Shown: piece by piece, positions 1 through 8,755 of the stretch
Numbering within the stretch: position 1 is the first letter of the stretch
Layout: the number at the start of each line of letters is the position of its first letter
DNA from: Sulfurirhabdus sp043759595
Lineage (GTDB): Bacteria > Pseudomonadota > Gammaproteobacteria > Burkholderiales > SMCO01
Direction: 5' to 3'
DNA length: 64,000 nucleotides
NCBI GenBank assembly: GCA_043759595.1
Contig: JAYVLG010000077.1
Location: forward strand, 9,681-73,680
Program-made: the position numbers and the translations under genes
Notes under the pieces: generated by a model
Databases searched by the model: none
Told to the model about the DNA's origin: nothing
Seen by the model: the letters and a program-made list of their open reading frames with translations, nothing else

Positions 1-781
1 CACTGAGAGGTTCGCTGGTCTTTGCTGGCGTATTTTGGGTCTTTGCAGTTTCTTCTGTAGTGCCCGGATTTCCTGTTTTTTCCGTGCTCCCTGTTTCGGA
101 TGGCAAGATAGATTTTTTTTCAGGGATTGGTCGTTTACCACCAATTGCTTGATAACGTCTTAATAATGCTTTTGAATCCGGGTTGATTTCAAGACCATTG
201 TAAAGGATCTCTTCAGCCTCCTTACGTTTGTTCAGCGCGCTATAAACATCACCCAATACTTGGTAAGTTCTGAAGTCTTCGGGTGTCAGCTGAATTGCCT
301 GAAGCAAGGGGCTGATAGCTTCTGCGTAATAATTAGAAGATTTGGTGAGTCTGGCGTATCGCTCAAGTGCTTTTCCATAGGTGTATCTGATATCCGCGCG
401 CAGGTATTTTGAGCAACTGCCTTCGCCGTCATGAAATGCTATTTGGCCTTTGAGCGTATTCAGGGCCCTATTTAATTTTTCTTTTGCTAAACCTGGGTTG
501 GTATAAGCATTTTTTTCAGCACGAACCAGGTCAGTATGTGCGTCGCAGTAATAGTGATAACGCGTACACCCTGTTGTGTCCATGGTGTGGCTCTGTGGAA
601 CGGCTGAAGGATCCAGGCCTGCTCGTGCGCCGTACATCCATTGGCAAAGCTGGGGCATCATTAAAATTTCTCGTTTATCCGGGAGAAATCCTTCGGCATG
701 GCCAAAGCCTGAATGGCTAACTATTATCCCCATGAAAATCAATGACAAAAACTTTTGAAATCTCGCGGTAGTAAAAGCCAT
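1..781 (-). CDS. TPR-repeat exported protein, 3' end outside window
   Basis: An open frame runs on the minus strand from ATG at 781 to the window edge without a stop, giving about 260 residues. The N-terminus has a basic start, a hydrophobic stretch (residues about 9-22) and a small-residue end (FGHAEG), which fits a signal peptide and an exported protein. Residues about 150-200 read as tetratricopeptide helices, with phrases such as YQVLGDVYSALNKRKEAEEI. The visible C-terminal part is rich in Pro, Thr, Glu and Lys, suggesting a disordered tail. An upstream ATG in the same frame is closed by a stop after seven codons, so 781 is the best start. TPR proteins are common in exosortase-type polysaccharide loci as assembly scaffolds. 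That role is inferred here only from position, and no enzymatic motif is visible. Confidence 0.7.
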   Translation of the reverse strand, partial: MAFTTARFQKFLSLIFMGIIVSHSGFGHAEGFLPDKREILMMPQLCQWMYGARAGLDPSAVPQSHTMDTTGCTRYHYYCDAHTDLVRAEKNAYTNPGLAKEKLNRALNTLKGQIAFHDGEGSCSKYLRADIRYTYGKALERYARLTKSSNYYAEAISPLLQAIQLTPEDFRTYQVLGDVYSALNKRKEAEEILYNGLEINPDSKALLRRYQAIGGKRPIPEKKSILPSETGSTEKTGNPGTTEETAKTQNTPAKTSEPLS

Positions 782-890
782 TATGCGGTGTTTGACCTGC
801 GCATCATATAAATCCCCTGATTTCATGGTGATAATTTCTCCAATATTTATAATGTGGTCATGAAAAGCAAAATCGGAATGTACTTGTTTT

Positions 891-1556
891 TCAGTTAGCT
901 GGGCTGGCTATAACAACGTACTGCTCATATCGCATGTCAGCAATGTTGTTAAGAAGAAACAGGTTAAGCATCGAAAATTTCCATGAATCGAATCCGTTAA
1001 TGCCATTCATTTTAACAATGCTATAGCCACTATCCTTAAATAAATCAATCATGCTCTTGTACGTAAAGAACCTTAAATGCGTTCTGTCAAAGATGCCATA
1101 TTCTCGGTAAGGAAATTGTTTATCCAGCAACACTTCTCTTAAAGCATAAAAATACCGAATATTGGGAATTGAACTGACAATGACACCCTGAGGGCTTAAT
1201 TTGGATTTAATAATTCGAAGAATATGCCATGGGTCGGCCAGATGTTCGAGTACATCATTAAATACAATACAATCAAAATAGCCATCTGATAATGCATTCA
1301 GGTTGTTTTCGACATCACCTGACAATACGTTATTTAACCGTCGAGTGGCTTCTTTGGCCGAGGCCGCATCTAATTCGATTCCCCACACTTCGATATCTCT
1401 TATGGATTTCAGCATTTCCCCAAAAAATCCCTGACCGCATCCAACATCCAGCACTTTTTTCGCATCCAATGGAATGAATGGTTCGATTTCTCTTCTTTGC
1501 CGTTGGTAATAAACACTAGGCTTTTCATCCAACTGGGTACTGTTGCTTCTGTCCAT
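891..1556 (-). CDS. class I SAM-dependent methyltransferase
   Basis: The 221-residue product carries the SAM-binding motif I VLDVGCGQGFFGE near residue 30, an acidic motif (VWGIELD) at the next strand, and the post-motif DYFDCIVFNDVLEHL, all typical of UbiG/Methyltransf_11-type Rossmann methyltransferases. I chose the ATG at 1556 because AGGGAG lies just upstream. The longer frame, starting at 1616, would run into the preceding glycosyltransferase gene. In this setting it probably methylates a sugar or another small part of the polysaccharide pathway, but the substrate cannot be read from the sequence. It lies 31 bases after the upstream glycosyltransferase and so is probably co-transcribed. 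The region looks a little richer in A+T than the housekeeping genes. Confidence 0.85.
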   Translation of the reverse strand: MDRSNSTQLDEKPSVYYQRQRREIEPFIPLDAKKVLDVGCGQGFFGEMLKSIRDIEVWGIELDAASAKEATRRLNNVLSGDVENNLNALSDGYFDCIVFNDVLEHLADPWHILRIIKSKLSPQGVIVSSIPNIRYFYALREVLLDKQFPYREYGIFDRTHLRFFTYKSMIDLFKDSGYSIVKMNGINGFDSWKFSMLNLFLLNNIADMRYEQYVVIASPAN

Positions 1557-1587
1557 TTCCTGCTCCCTGTTGTTGCTATACAGTAAA

Positions 1588-2643
1588 TCACATGATAGAA
1601 CGAAAAATCTGAGCAATTCTTGTTCCTACAACAGAACAACTGTAATCAGCTTCGACGACTGCCCTTCCATTGTGCCCCATCTCATTTGCCTTATCACGAT
1701 TGAGGTAGAGAAATTCCAAAGCGGAGATCCATTCTTCGTTAGATTTCGCTCCAAAACCTAAATTGCTTTTGGCGAGAATGTCCGCGTTTACGCCAACTGG
1801 CGATACAACAACGGGCAAGTTGGTAGCCATATACTGTAACATCTTGAACGCACATTTTCCCCTTGCCCAGTCGGTATCGGGAAGCGGCATCAAGCCAACA
1901 TCCATTTCACGGAGCACAGCGGATTCTGCCGTTTCAGACCATTTGACATAACGCACTTTATTTTGTGGAATGAGGGTGAATTTCGGTTCACGCTCAGCCA
2001 TTACCAACAACACAGCATCGTACTTAAGAAGAAAAATGCTCAATGCTTGTTCAATGGCATAAAGGTAAGGGTAGTTTCCAGCAGATCCTGTCCAGCCGAT
2101 CACAAAGCGGTCATTTTTTGGCGTTGCTTCGATGCGCTTACAGAATTTTTGAGTATCAATGGCGGTGGGGACAATCTCGATACGCTCACAATGCGATGAA
2201 AAGTGGTTCGCAATGTGTTGATTCCCAGCGAATACCACGGATGCGCGCTGCGCAATCCGGGCAACGGAGCGGCTGCCGTCAGGCTTTGCTTGCCAGATGG
2301 CATCGTCGACATCAAACACATAGGGGCGATGAACAAATCTCTCTAAAGTATATGTGCCGAAAACGAGATCGCGATTCAACCAGGTAATATCCGCATTCCA
2401 ACTTCCCACGACACCTGGCAGGCGAGAAATAAGCTTTGCCATGCGCCAGCCAGGTTCTGCAATCCGTTTTAGAGGGCCAGGTAAAATGTTTATTATTTTT
2501 GAGGGGACGCCGGCGTGCTTGTCTATTACAGGGCAGTGCTCCCTGACTTCAATGCCTTGCAAGTGAAGCGGCGCTATAAACTGCCGCACACGGAATCGCG
2601 CTGAGGGGTCATTTCGGCCTGAAGTTAAAGCGGCAACATGCAC
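1588..2643 (-). CDS. glycosyltransferase, GT4-like (GT-B fold)
   Basis: This is a 351-residue cytoplasmic protein with no membrane segment. The C-terminal half has GT-B features: RFVIGWTGSAGNYPYL starts the second Rossmann domain, and MPLPDTDWARGKCAFKMLQYMA is the Glu/Lys-rich nucleotide-sugar region of family 4 enzymes. The N-terminal half begins HVAALTSGRNDPSARFRVRQ, a form seen in GT4 proteins of polysaccharide clusters. The start codon is GTG at 2643, with no strong Shine-Dalgarno visible. A 189-base gap precedes the gene, so it may begin a separate transcript with the methyltransferase downstream. Donor and acceptor sugars are unknown. Confidence 0.8.
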   Translation of the reverse strand: MHVAALTSGRNDPSARFRVRQFIAPLHLQGIEVREHCPVIDKHAGVPSKIINILPGPLKRIAEPGWRMAKLISRLPGVVGSWNADITWLNRDLVFGTYTLERFVHRPYVFDVDDAIWQAKPDGSRSVARIAQRASVVFAGNQHIANHFSSHCERIEIVPTAIDTQKFCKRIEATPKNDRFVIGWTGSAGNYPYLYAIEQALSIFLLKYDAVLLVMAEREPKFTLIPQNKVRYVKWSETAESAVLREMDVGLMPLPDTDWARGKCAFKMLQYMATNLPVVVSPVGVNADILAKSNLGFGAKSNEEWISALEFLYLNRDKANEMGHNGRAVVEADYSCSVVGTRIAQIFRSIM

Positions 2644-2774
2644 TAGTACACTACCTTATTCAAAATCAACGCGGCATCCTAAGTTAAGCGGTCAGCTTGC
2701 ATTCTGCTCACCATGCAGGAACACCAATATTATAAGTTCTCAATGGTGTCGTCAGATCGGATTGCCAATGAGTA

Positions 2775-2791
2775 ACTATAGTAATTATAGT
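2775..2791 (-). promoter_or_regulatory. AT-rich palindrome with a perfect TATAAT, possible minus-strand promoter
   Basis: In the 189-base gap between two glycosyltransferase genes lies ACTATA-N5-TATAGT. On the minus strand it contains an exact TATAAT (2784-2789). No good -35 hexamer is found at 16-18 bases, so this could be an activator-dependent promoter or only an operator-like palindrome. A second palindrome, GCAATT-C-AATTGC, lies near 2820-2832. Either could drive the glycosyltransferase and methyltransferase genes downstream. Confidence 0.25.
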
Positions 2792-2832
2792 AAAGTGGAA
2801 CGTGATCATTTTTAGCTTCAGCAATTCAATTG

Positions 2833-3969
2833 CTATGACAACAAACGTGTTTGCTCTGCCACCCTGTCCCAGGAAAAATAATTTACAGCTCTTTCATATC
2901 CCGCACTACCCTTTTGTGTGGCAACATTGTCATCACTTAATAATTGCGAAAGCGCTTCAATGACTGCAGGGCATGATTGTCCGTCCACGACTATTCCGGT
3001 TACGCCATTTTGTACGGCTTGCTTGGCTCCCCCAGCATCTCCCGCAACCGAAGGTTTTCCACATGCTGCTGCCTCGATGAACACCATGCCAAAACCTTCA
3101 GTGTCACCATTGATTTCTCGGTTTGGCATGGCAAATGCATCACAGGCATTATACCAACGAGGTAAGTCGATGGCATTGACATGACCCAGCAAGTGTACGC
3201 GATCTGCCACACCGTGTACACGTGCGAGATCAAGCAAATACTCCTGATCTTCACCTATGCCTATCAGCGCATACTGAACATTGATGCCGGCCTTGATGAG
3301 TTCGGGGAGTGCTTTGATCACCTGGTCGAAGCCCTTTCGTCGTGATAGCCGCCCTACCGACAAAACCAATTTTCCCTCTGGCGCTATGCCGACAGATTGC
3401 CGCAAGTCATCACAGGGCAAGCCAGGGCGAAAGCGTTCAATATCAACACCCGGAGAAATCAGCGTGATATGCATCGGATCAACATCCATCTTGATGAGTT
3501 CATCGTGGGTGAACTGGCTGTTGGCTATTACATGATCGGCGTGGCGCAGGGCAAAACGCATGGCCTTGTATTTGCCGCCATGACCCCAAGTGGTGAGTTC
3601 TTCTCCATGGGCATAAATCACCACCGGATGGAAGGTCAGGCGTGCCACAGCCCATGCGCATAAGCCTTCTGGCAGGGCGCGCCCGGCATGAACGGCATCA
3701 AAACGTCGGGTTGCGGCTAAATACAGGGATTTAAAAAACAGATTGACGTACATGCCAAGGGATTCCGGCCGTAGCCAGGTCACGCGATGCATATTGATAC
3801 GGTGGATGCTATTGGGATGGTTGGCATCCACTTCGGAAGCGCCGGGCACGTCGGCCGTGACAATGTGGGTTTCCTTGCCGGACAGGCGGCGGTACACTTC
3901 AGCAAACCAAACGGCTGTACCTCCTTTGGTGGGTAGAAATAATTCGGTAAGCACTAGGTAACGTGACAT
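2833..3969 (-). CDS. glycosyltransferase family 4
   Basis: The 378-residue GT-B enzyme has an N-terminal Gly-rich loop (LPTKGGTAVWFAEV), a mid-protein YAHGEELTTWG segment, the second-domain start LVLSVGRLSRRKGFDQ, and the GT4 motif EGFGMVFIEAAACGKP, whose first Glu normally contacts the nucleotide sugar. These mark a retaining glycosyltransferase, probably acting on the cytoplasmic face on a lipid-linked sugar. The gene starts with ATG two bases after the stop of the family 2 glycosyltransferase, so the two are translationally close and surely co-transcribed. The sugar specificity cannot be told. Confidence 0.92.
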   Translation of the reverse strand: MSRYLVLTELFLPTKGGTAVWFAEVYRRLSGKETHIVTADVPGASEVDANHPNSIHRINMHRVTWLRPESLGMYVNLFFKSLYLAATRRFDAVHAGRALPEGLCAWAVARLTFHPVVIYAHGEELTTWGHGGKYKAMRFALRHADHVIANSQFTHDELIKMDVDPMHITLISPGVDIERFRPGLPCDDLRQSVGIAPEGKLVLSVGRLSRRKGFDQVIKALPELIKAGINVQYALIGIGEDQEYLLDLARVHGVADRVHLLGHVNAIDLPRWYNACDAFAMPNREINGDTEGFGMVFIEAAACGKPSVAGDAGGAKQAVQNGVTGIVVDGQSCPAVIEALSQLLSDDNVATQKGSAGYERAVNYFSWDRVAEQTRLLS

Positions 3970-3971
3970 GT

Positions 3972-4901
3972 TCAGTTCTTTATCAAGGATAAAATATTGC
4001 GGAAGCTGGCAACACTTGGCGATTCAATCAGTGAAGGCAATACTGCGCGTATGGCCTCCATTCTTCGGCCTGATTTTGTGAGCGAATAAGCAAGATTGAG
4101 CCTGGCTTGACGCAGTCGGGTAGTGTAACCGCGCCGAACGGAAGGGGGCAGTTCCTCAGCACTTTTGCCGAGTGCTATCAGTGTGCGGACATTTTCGAAC
4201 TGCGCGCGCACCGGATCGGCGCGTGTGGCACTGGTACTGTGAATGCTGTATACCGCCATCGGCTCGCAGATTACCCCCGCATGATGGCTCCGCGCGACCA
4301 GACGGGTCAGCAGATGGACGTCTTCACATACTTTGAAGCCCAGAGGGTACCCTCCCAGTTCCAGAAATGTAGCGCGTGGAAGGCTTAAAGTATGGGTGTC
4401 TCCAAAATGGTCCGCTACAAAATCTTCGAACTCTGACTCTTCCATAATTACTTCGCTGTTGCCTGCAGCTTTTTTAAGCATCATTCTGCCGGATGCTTTG
4501 CCCAACATAGAGCGCCCCAGCAAGTTTTCATTTTCATCACGATATTCATAATCGCCTGTAAGGAAATCCAGCGCCGGATCGCGAGAAATCCATTCACCAT
4601 GATGTTTCAAACGGTCTGGTAAATACCAGTCGTCAGCATCCAGAAATGCTAGCCATTGGCTAGTGGCTGCCTTGGCGCCTGCATTGCGAGCTGCTGATAC
4701 ACCCTGATTGGTCTGGTGAATATACTTTATCTGCCCGGTAAATTCAGTGATTGCTTCCTGCAAAGCATCGGTGGAACCATCGTCGACTATGATTATTTCG
4801 CTGGCGGGATAGGTTTGGGTTAATACCGATCTGATCGCGCGTTTTATAGTTTTTTCGGCATTAAATGCCGGGATGATTACGGAAAACGTTGGATTGCTCA
4901 T
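3972..4901 (-). CDS. glycosyltransferase family 2
   Basis: The 309-residue protein has the GT-A fold of family 2. It opens with FSVIIPAFNAEKTIKRAIRS, continues with IIIVDDGSTD (first nucleotide-binding Asp pair), then NAGAKAATSQWLAFLDADDW, where the DAD holds the metal and donor. A further CEDVHLLTRL segment matches the usual catalytic ED motif. The C-terminal 80 residues are basic and probably helical, with no membrane helices, so it is a soluble or peripheral inverting transferase. It lies 7 bases after the NodB-like gene and 2 bases before the next glycosyltransferase gene. Confidence 0.92.
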   Translation of the reverse strand: MSNPTFSVIIPAFNAEKTIKRAIRSVLTQTYPASEIIIVDDGSTDALQEAITEFTGQIKYIHQTNQGVSAARNAGAKAATSQWLAFLDADDWYLPDRLKHHGEWISRDPALDFLTGDYEYRDENENLLGRSMLGKASGRMMLKKAAGNSEVIMEESEFEDFVADHFGDTHTLSLPRATFLELGGYPLGFKVCEDVHLLTRLVARSHHAGVICEPMAVYSIHSTSATRADPVRAQFENVRTLIALGKSAEELPPSVRRGYTTRLRQARLNLAYSLTKSGRRMEAIRAVLPSLIESPSVASFRNILSLIKN

Positions 4902-4908
4902 GGCGTGT

Positions 4909-6171
4909 TCATTGCTGAGTGTGAGGCATTTGTTTGCTTTGACTTACTGCAAGCGAAATCAACCATAATGGAAGCGCAATCCCACTAATTCGCGCCAGTT
5001 TCCAGAACCCGGAAATCTCCTTGATCCTCAGCAGCCAGACATTTAACTGATGCAAGTATGAAGTATTAATCAAACTACCTTGATGTGCGGCTATCTGAGC
5101 GCTTAAGGTGGCTGTGGAAATAAAACGCGCATCAGGAAAACGCTGCTGGACTCCTTTAAGTAATAGCTCTAACTCTTTCAGTGCATTGTTGCAGGTGTGC
5201 TTGTCATTGATAAAGTTGAAACGATGGGTTTCAAGTAAAGTGGGTCGTCCAAGGGCGGACTTCTTAACCATTCTCATCAAGGTGTCAGCAGCGCGGTGGC
5301 CACGTGCCGGTTCGAAATATTCGTCGCGAACCAGGTAGAGGGTTTTGGCGTTGTGCTCCCCGTTCAGAATTTTTAACCCGGTTGGGCTTAGTTTACCTTG
5401 CGCATCTCGGTATTCATAACGCGTGCCAGGAGTAATAACGGTTTGCACCCCCAATTTTGACCAGATTCGTTCAACAGTGTCATTCCATACAAATGTGGGC
5501 GGGACGGCTACGAGCGGTGCAACCCCCAGAATGTCTTGGAACGCCTTTACTTCTTCGGAGATGGCTTGTTCAATCTCAGCGTTATCGATAGGTTGAGTTG
5601 GCAGCACAGATCCGTCCGTCCAGCGGCTTTGCAAATGATCGGGTAACGTTTCTGTGGAAGCATATTCTTGATGGGTCAACCAGTTTCGAATTTCAACGTT
5701 GTGTTCGGCAGACGCGATTAACGCAGGTGGCCAATAATGGGCCATGCCATGCAGTTGAGCCGAAAATGTTCCGGATTTCATGCCTTGCTTGATCGCATTC
5801 AAAATGGGACTGAATACGGGGTCGCTCAGTAATAGTGGATGATAGGCCAGAGGTGCTGACTGCTTAATGCGCGCCGTATCTGGTATCGACAATACAAGAC
5901 CTAACGTCATGACGGGATGGTGCCCCTGGCAGTCCTTAAAGCGTGAAAGGACAACGTGTAGCGCATTTAATGCATCGGCCTGTTCAGTTGGTCCGGCACC
6001 CCAGTCGTCGCTTTCAAAAATAAGTACTGGATGGCACAACACTGGTTCTCGCCACAGTGCGATAAGCCCCTTCCGGTAAATTATTCCGAGCAGCAATCCG
6101 ATGCTGGTAAACCATGCAACAATGATTAGAATGGCTATAGTCCCCATTTTTTCTTGCCGGGCTGATGACAC
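4909..6171 (-). CDS. membrane-anchored NodB-like (polysaccharide deacetylase-fold) protein
   Basis: The 420-residue product starts with one hydrophobic helix (about residues 9-31) and has a second near the C-terminus (IALPLWLISLAVS), so the large middle domain is probably periplasmic. That domain has LIFESDDWGAG early on and SAQLHGMAHYWPP further along. The Asp and the HxxxH-like spacing resemble the Asp-His-His metal site of NodB-type deacetylases, but the rest is far from the classical MT1-MT5 motifs. I call it a probable carbohydrate esterase or relative, not a proven deacetylase. The start is GTG at 6171 with AGG upstream; an ATG eight codons in (6147) is also possible. It precedes a family 2 glycosyltransferase by 7 bases. 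Confidence 0.6.
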   Translation of the reverse strand: MSSARQEKMGTIAILIIVAWFTSIGLLLGIIYRKGLIALWREPVLCHPVLIFESDDWGAGPTEQADALNALHVVLSRFKDCQGHHPVMTLGLVLSIPDTARIKQSAPLAYHPLLLSDPVFSPILNAIKQGMKSGTFSAQLHGMAHYWPPALIASAEHNVEIRNWLTHQEYASTETLPDHLQSRWTDGSVLPTQPIDNAEIEQAISEEVKAFQDILGVAPLVAVPPTFVWNDTVERIWSKLGVQTVITPGTRYEYRDAQGKLSPTGLKILNGEHNAKTLYLVRDEYFEPARGHRAADTLMRMVKKSALGRPTLLETHRFNFINDKHTCNNALKELELLLKGVQQRFPDARFISTATLSAQIAAHQGSLINTSYLHQLNVWLLRIKEISGFWKLARISGIALPLWLISLAVSQSKQMPHTQQ

Positions 6172-6301
6172 TCTTGCCTGGCCTGCTATCCTTTTGAAAT
6201 GAACTTCCGATTATCGAAGAGCAGATTAATACTAGCATAAACCGGGTCCACTGAAGGGATGCGACCCGAATAACTTATTGCTGCAATAACCGAGGCAATC
6301 G

Positions 6302-7738
6302 TTAAAAATCGAAATAAATAAACTTCTGAGTAGAGCCCCCAAACATAATCAACAACATGGCAACCCCAAAATAGGCCAGGCTTCTAATTGGCCAAGGCGT
6401 GCTCCACCAACGGGTATATCCTCGTTCAAAAAGTTGAACCAAAAGAGGTTCTAAGAGTGCTGTCAGAGTAGCTAAGCCAAGTCCAATCCAAACAAAAGTA
6501 CGCAGAACTGGTTCCGCTGCTGAAGTGGCGCCAATGCCCAGCATTGCCGCACTGATTGTCCATGCCTCTGTAAATCCGGGTGCACGGAAGAAGACCCAGG
6601 TAAAACTGACCAGTGCCATGGTCACTGGCCAGCCTGCAAGGGAAAGTACTTTCGACCACTTTGGACCAGTCGGGAAATGGAGGTATTCATAAAACTTGAT
6701 TAGCAAGCGGTGTCCAATAAGATACATTCCGTGCAGAAATCCCCAGAAAACAAAAGTCCAGTTTGCGCCGTGCCACAACCCGCCAAGCAGCATGGTAATC
6801 AGAATGTTTGCATGGGTTCTTATCGGACTGCAACGTGACCCCCCCAGGGATATATAAAGGTAGTCACGAAGCCAGCGGGACAGTGTCATGTGCCATCGAC
6901 GCCAGAATTCCTGCGGGTTGCGGCTGATGTAGGGGTATAAGAAATTGCGCGGCAATATAATTCCCATTGCACAGGCCATACCAATAGCCATTTCACTGTA
7001 GCCTGAAAAATCGAAATAAATTTGTAGCCCAAAGGCAATGGATGCTGCCCAAGCGGTTACAAATCCTAACTGATCAGGGTGTGCGAAAAGAAAATCCGTA
7101 AGATCCGCCAGATTATCTGCGAAGAGTACTTTTTTAATGAGGCCACCCAGAAATATCAGCGCGCCGAGTCGGACATCTTCTGCCCTGAGAGGCTTTAAAC
7201 TTTCCAGCTGGTCGACCAGCTCAGATGCTCTAAGAATGGGCCCTGCGATCATGTGCGGGAAAAAAGTAACATAGAGAACCCAGATTCGGAAACGTATGTG
7301 GCGCGTCCAGTCACCCCGATATACATCGATCATGACAGACAACATATGAAACGTATAAAAACTGATACCTAAAGGGAGTGCCCAATGAATCCAGTCCGGG
7401 GCATGATGAGGTGTCGTGCCATTTAAAAACGCTATTCCTGCAAACCAAGTGTCTACCAAAAGCACGAGGTATTTCATGGCGCCCAATAAGGTCAGGTTGA
7501 GTGCAAGTCCTAATACCAAAGTACTCAACTTGCGCGATCGGAAAAGTGCTGAATAAATGAGATAGTTAAGCCCCAGGGACGTAAACAGAAGAACCAGGTA
7601 AGCCGGTTTCCATGATGCATAAAAAATAATACTGGCCAGAAGCAGTATGGCAGCACGCTGCCGATAGCTTGTTGCAGCTGCATATAGTGCAAAAAAAGCT
7701 GCGAAAAAGATAAAGAAGTTGAAACTGCTGAAAATCAC
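6302..7738 (-). CDS. MBOAT-family O-acyltransferase (AlgI-like)
   Basis: A 478-residue polytopic membrane protein with about ten hydrophobic helices. It has the MBOAT landmarks: SRNPQEFWRRWHMTLSRWLR and later GGLWHGANWTFVFWGFLHG, whose His is the catalytic residue of AlgI, PatA and DltB relatives. Such proteins move acyl groups, usually acetyl, across the inner membrane for transfer to extracellular polysaccharide. The start is the GTG at 7738, which overlaps the stop of the upstream SGNH-type gene in a GTGA arrangement; a longer frame would lack any reason. The tight coupling to an SGNH protein is the classic layout of a two-protein acetylation machine. The acyl donor and the acceptor sugar are inferred, not shown. 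Confidence 0.93.
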   Translation of the reverse strand: MIFSSFNFFIFFAAFFALYAAATSYRQRAAILLLASIIFYASWKPAYLVLLFTSLGLNYLIYSALFRSRKLSTLVLGLALNLTLLGAMKYLVLLVDTWFAGIAFLNGTTPHHAPDWIHWALPLGISFYTFHMLSVMIDVYRGDWTRHIRFRIWVLYVTFFPHMIAGPILRASELVDQLESLKPLRAEDVRLGALIFLGGLIKKVLFADNLADLTDFLFAHPDQLGFVTAWAASIAFGLQIYFDFSGYSEMAIGMACAMGIILPRNFLYPYISRNPQEFWRRWHMTLSRWLRDYLYISLGGSRCSPIRTHANILITMLLGGLWHGANWTFVFWGFLHGMYLIGHRLLIKFYEYLHFPTGPKWSKVLSLAGWPVTMALVSFTWVFFRAPGFTEAWTISAAMLGIGATSAAEPVLRTFVWIGLGLATLTALLEPLLVQLFERGYTRWWSTPWPIRSLAYFGVAMLLIMFGGSTQKFIYFDF

Positions 7739-8745
7739 TTGGGCTGTCCCTCGACATTCAACCAGTGCCATTTCGCTTCAAGTTCCTTTGCAAGCCAGCG
7801 ACTGTAAATCTGTGCTCCTTTGTCACTCAGATGCCCGGCATTAAAGAAATACGCGCGTTGGCGTGGAACTGGGTCGGGTTGGCTGATGACATACACACCG
7901 ATTTCTTTCAGGCGCGCTGACAAGGGAAAATAGGCGCCATTTGCACGAGCAGGGTCTGCATAAGCACTGCTTCGATTCAGCAAAGGGGGAAACGAAACAG
8001 CAACGGAAATGTTGTGCTGCTGCAGTATTTTGGTTATTTTGAATAAATAGTCCTGAACGACAGGTGTTGGAGGGATGTCGGCCCCCTCTTCTTGTTGCTG
8101 GGCTTGAGCTTCATTCTGGTTTGTTGCGCCAAACCCTGCTCGATACCCAAGATGACGCCATGCTGCACCACCCACTGGCTCAAGCGGCTTGATGGTGGCT
8201 TCTACAAAGCGTAAAGCTTTATCAGGTTCGCGCAGTTGTCGAAGGTTGTCCGTGTATGCCCATAATTTTAACCAGGTGCCTAGCCAGGTTTTTACTGCGC
8301 TTTCATCCAGTAGCGCCTGGCGGTCCGCAAAAAATGTCGAATATCCTAGCGAGTCATCATTTTGCAAATAACTTTCGTCCAGGCCAATGACGACCAACTG
8401 AATCTTCCCTTTTGCGAGACATCCGGCCTCTTCAAGGCGCGTCAGCATGCCATAACCTATCCGGGCGTTGGTTCCGGGAACTCCCAGATTGAAAGTTGCG
8501 CGGGATGTACCCCACTCGGTTTGCATTGCGCGTGGGTCTATTCCATTATCTACCCGGCTATTACCCAAAATCAGGATTTGGGGGCAGGTTTTTTCCGCAA
8601 ACAACTGTTTGTCCATTGCCCGGCCCACGGCAAACACGGCGCCATATCGTTGAACAATCCAGTCATTGAATAAAGCGGCGTTGACGAGGCCGAGCAAAAT
8701 AAGCCCGACACCCAGGCCTGCGCCAAAACCTGGCCAGATTCTCAT
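7735..8745 (-). CDS. SGNH/AlgX-like putative O-acetyltransferase partner of the MBOAT protein
   Basis: The 336-residue protein has one N-terminal membrane helix (GFGAGLGVGLILLGLVNAAL) followed by a periplasmic domain. ILGNSRVDNGIDP resembles the catalytic-Ser block of SGNH hydrolase-fold proteins (GxSR), and FNAGHLSDKG near the C-terminus gives the Asp/His region. The ATG at 8745 is preferred because the longer frame would overlap the sulfotransferase gene. The stop overlaps the MBOAT start by four bases (GTGA). By analogy with AlgI-AlgX and PatA-PatB pairs, this subunit would take the acetyl group in the periplasm and place it on the polymer. It could instead be an esterase. Confidence 0.75.
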   Translation of the reverse strand: MRIWPGFGAGLGVGLILLGLVNAALFNDWIVQRYGAVFAVGRAMDKQLFAEKTCPQILILGNSRVDNGIDPRAMQTEWGTSRATFNLGVPGTNARIGYGMLTRLEEAGCLAKGKIQLVVIGLDESYLQNDDSLGYSTFFADRQALLDESAVKTWLGTWLKLWAYTDNLRQLREPDKALRFVEATIKPLEPVGGAAWRHLGYRAGFGATNQNEAQAQQQEEGADIPPTPVVQDYLFKITKILQQHNISVAVSFPPLLNRSSAYADPARANGAYFPLSARLKEIGVYVISQPDPVPRQRAYFFNAGHLSDKGAQIYSRWLAKELEAKWHWLNVEGQPK

Positions 8746-8755
8746 GCTGCAAATA

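Noticed and set aside
484..758. Two plus-strand frames of 60-78 codons
   Set aside because: They lie opposite the TPR protein frame, which has a signal peptide and repeat pattern, and have no family features.
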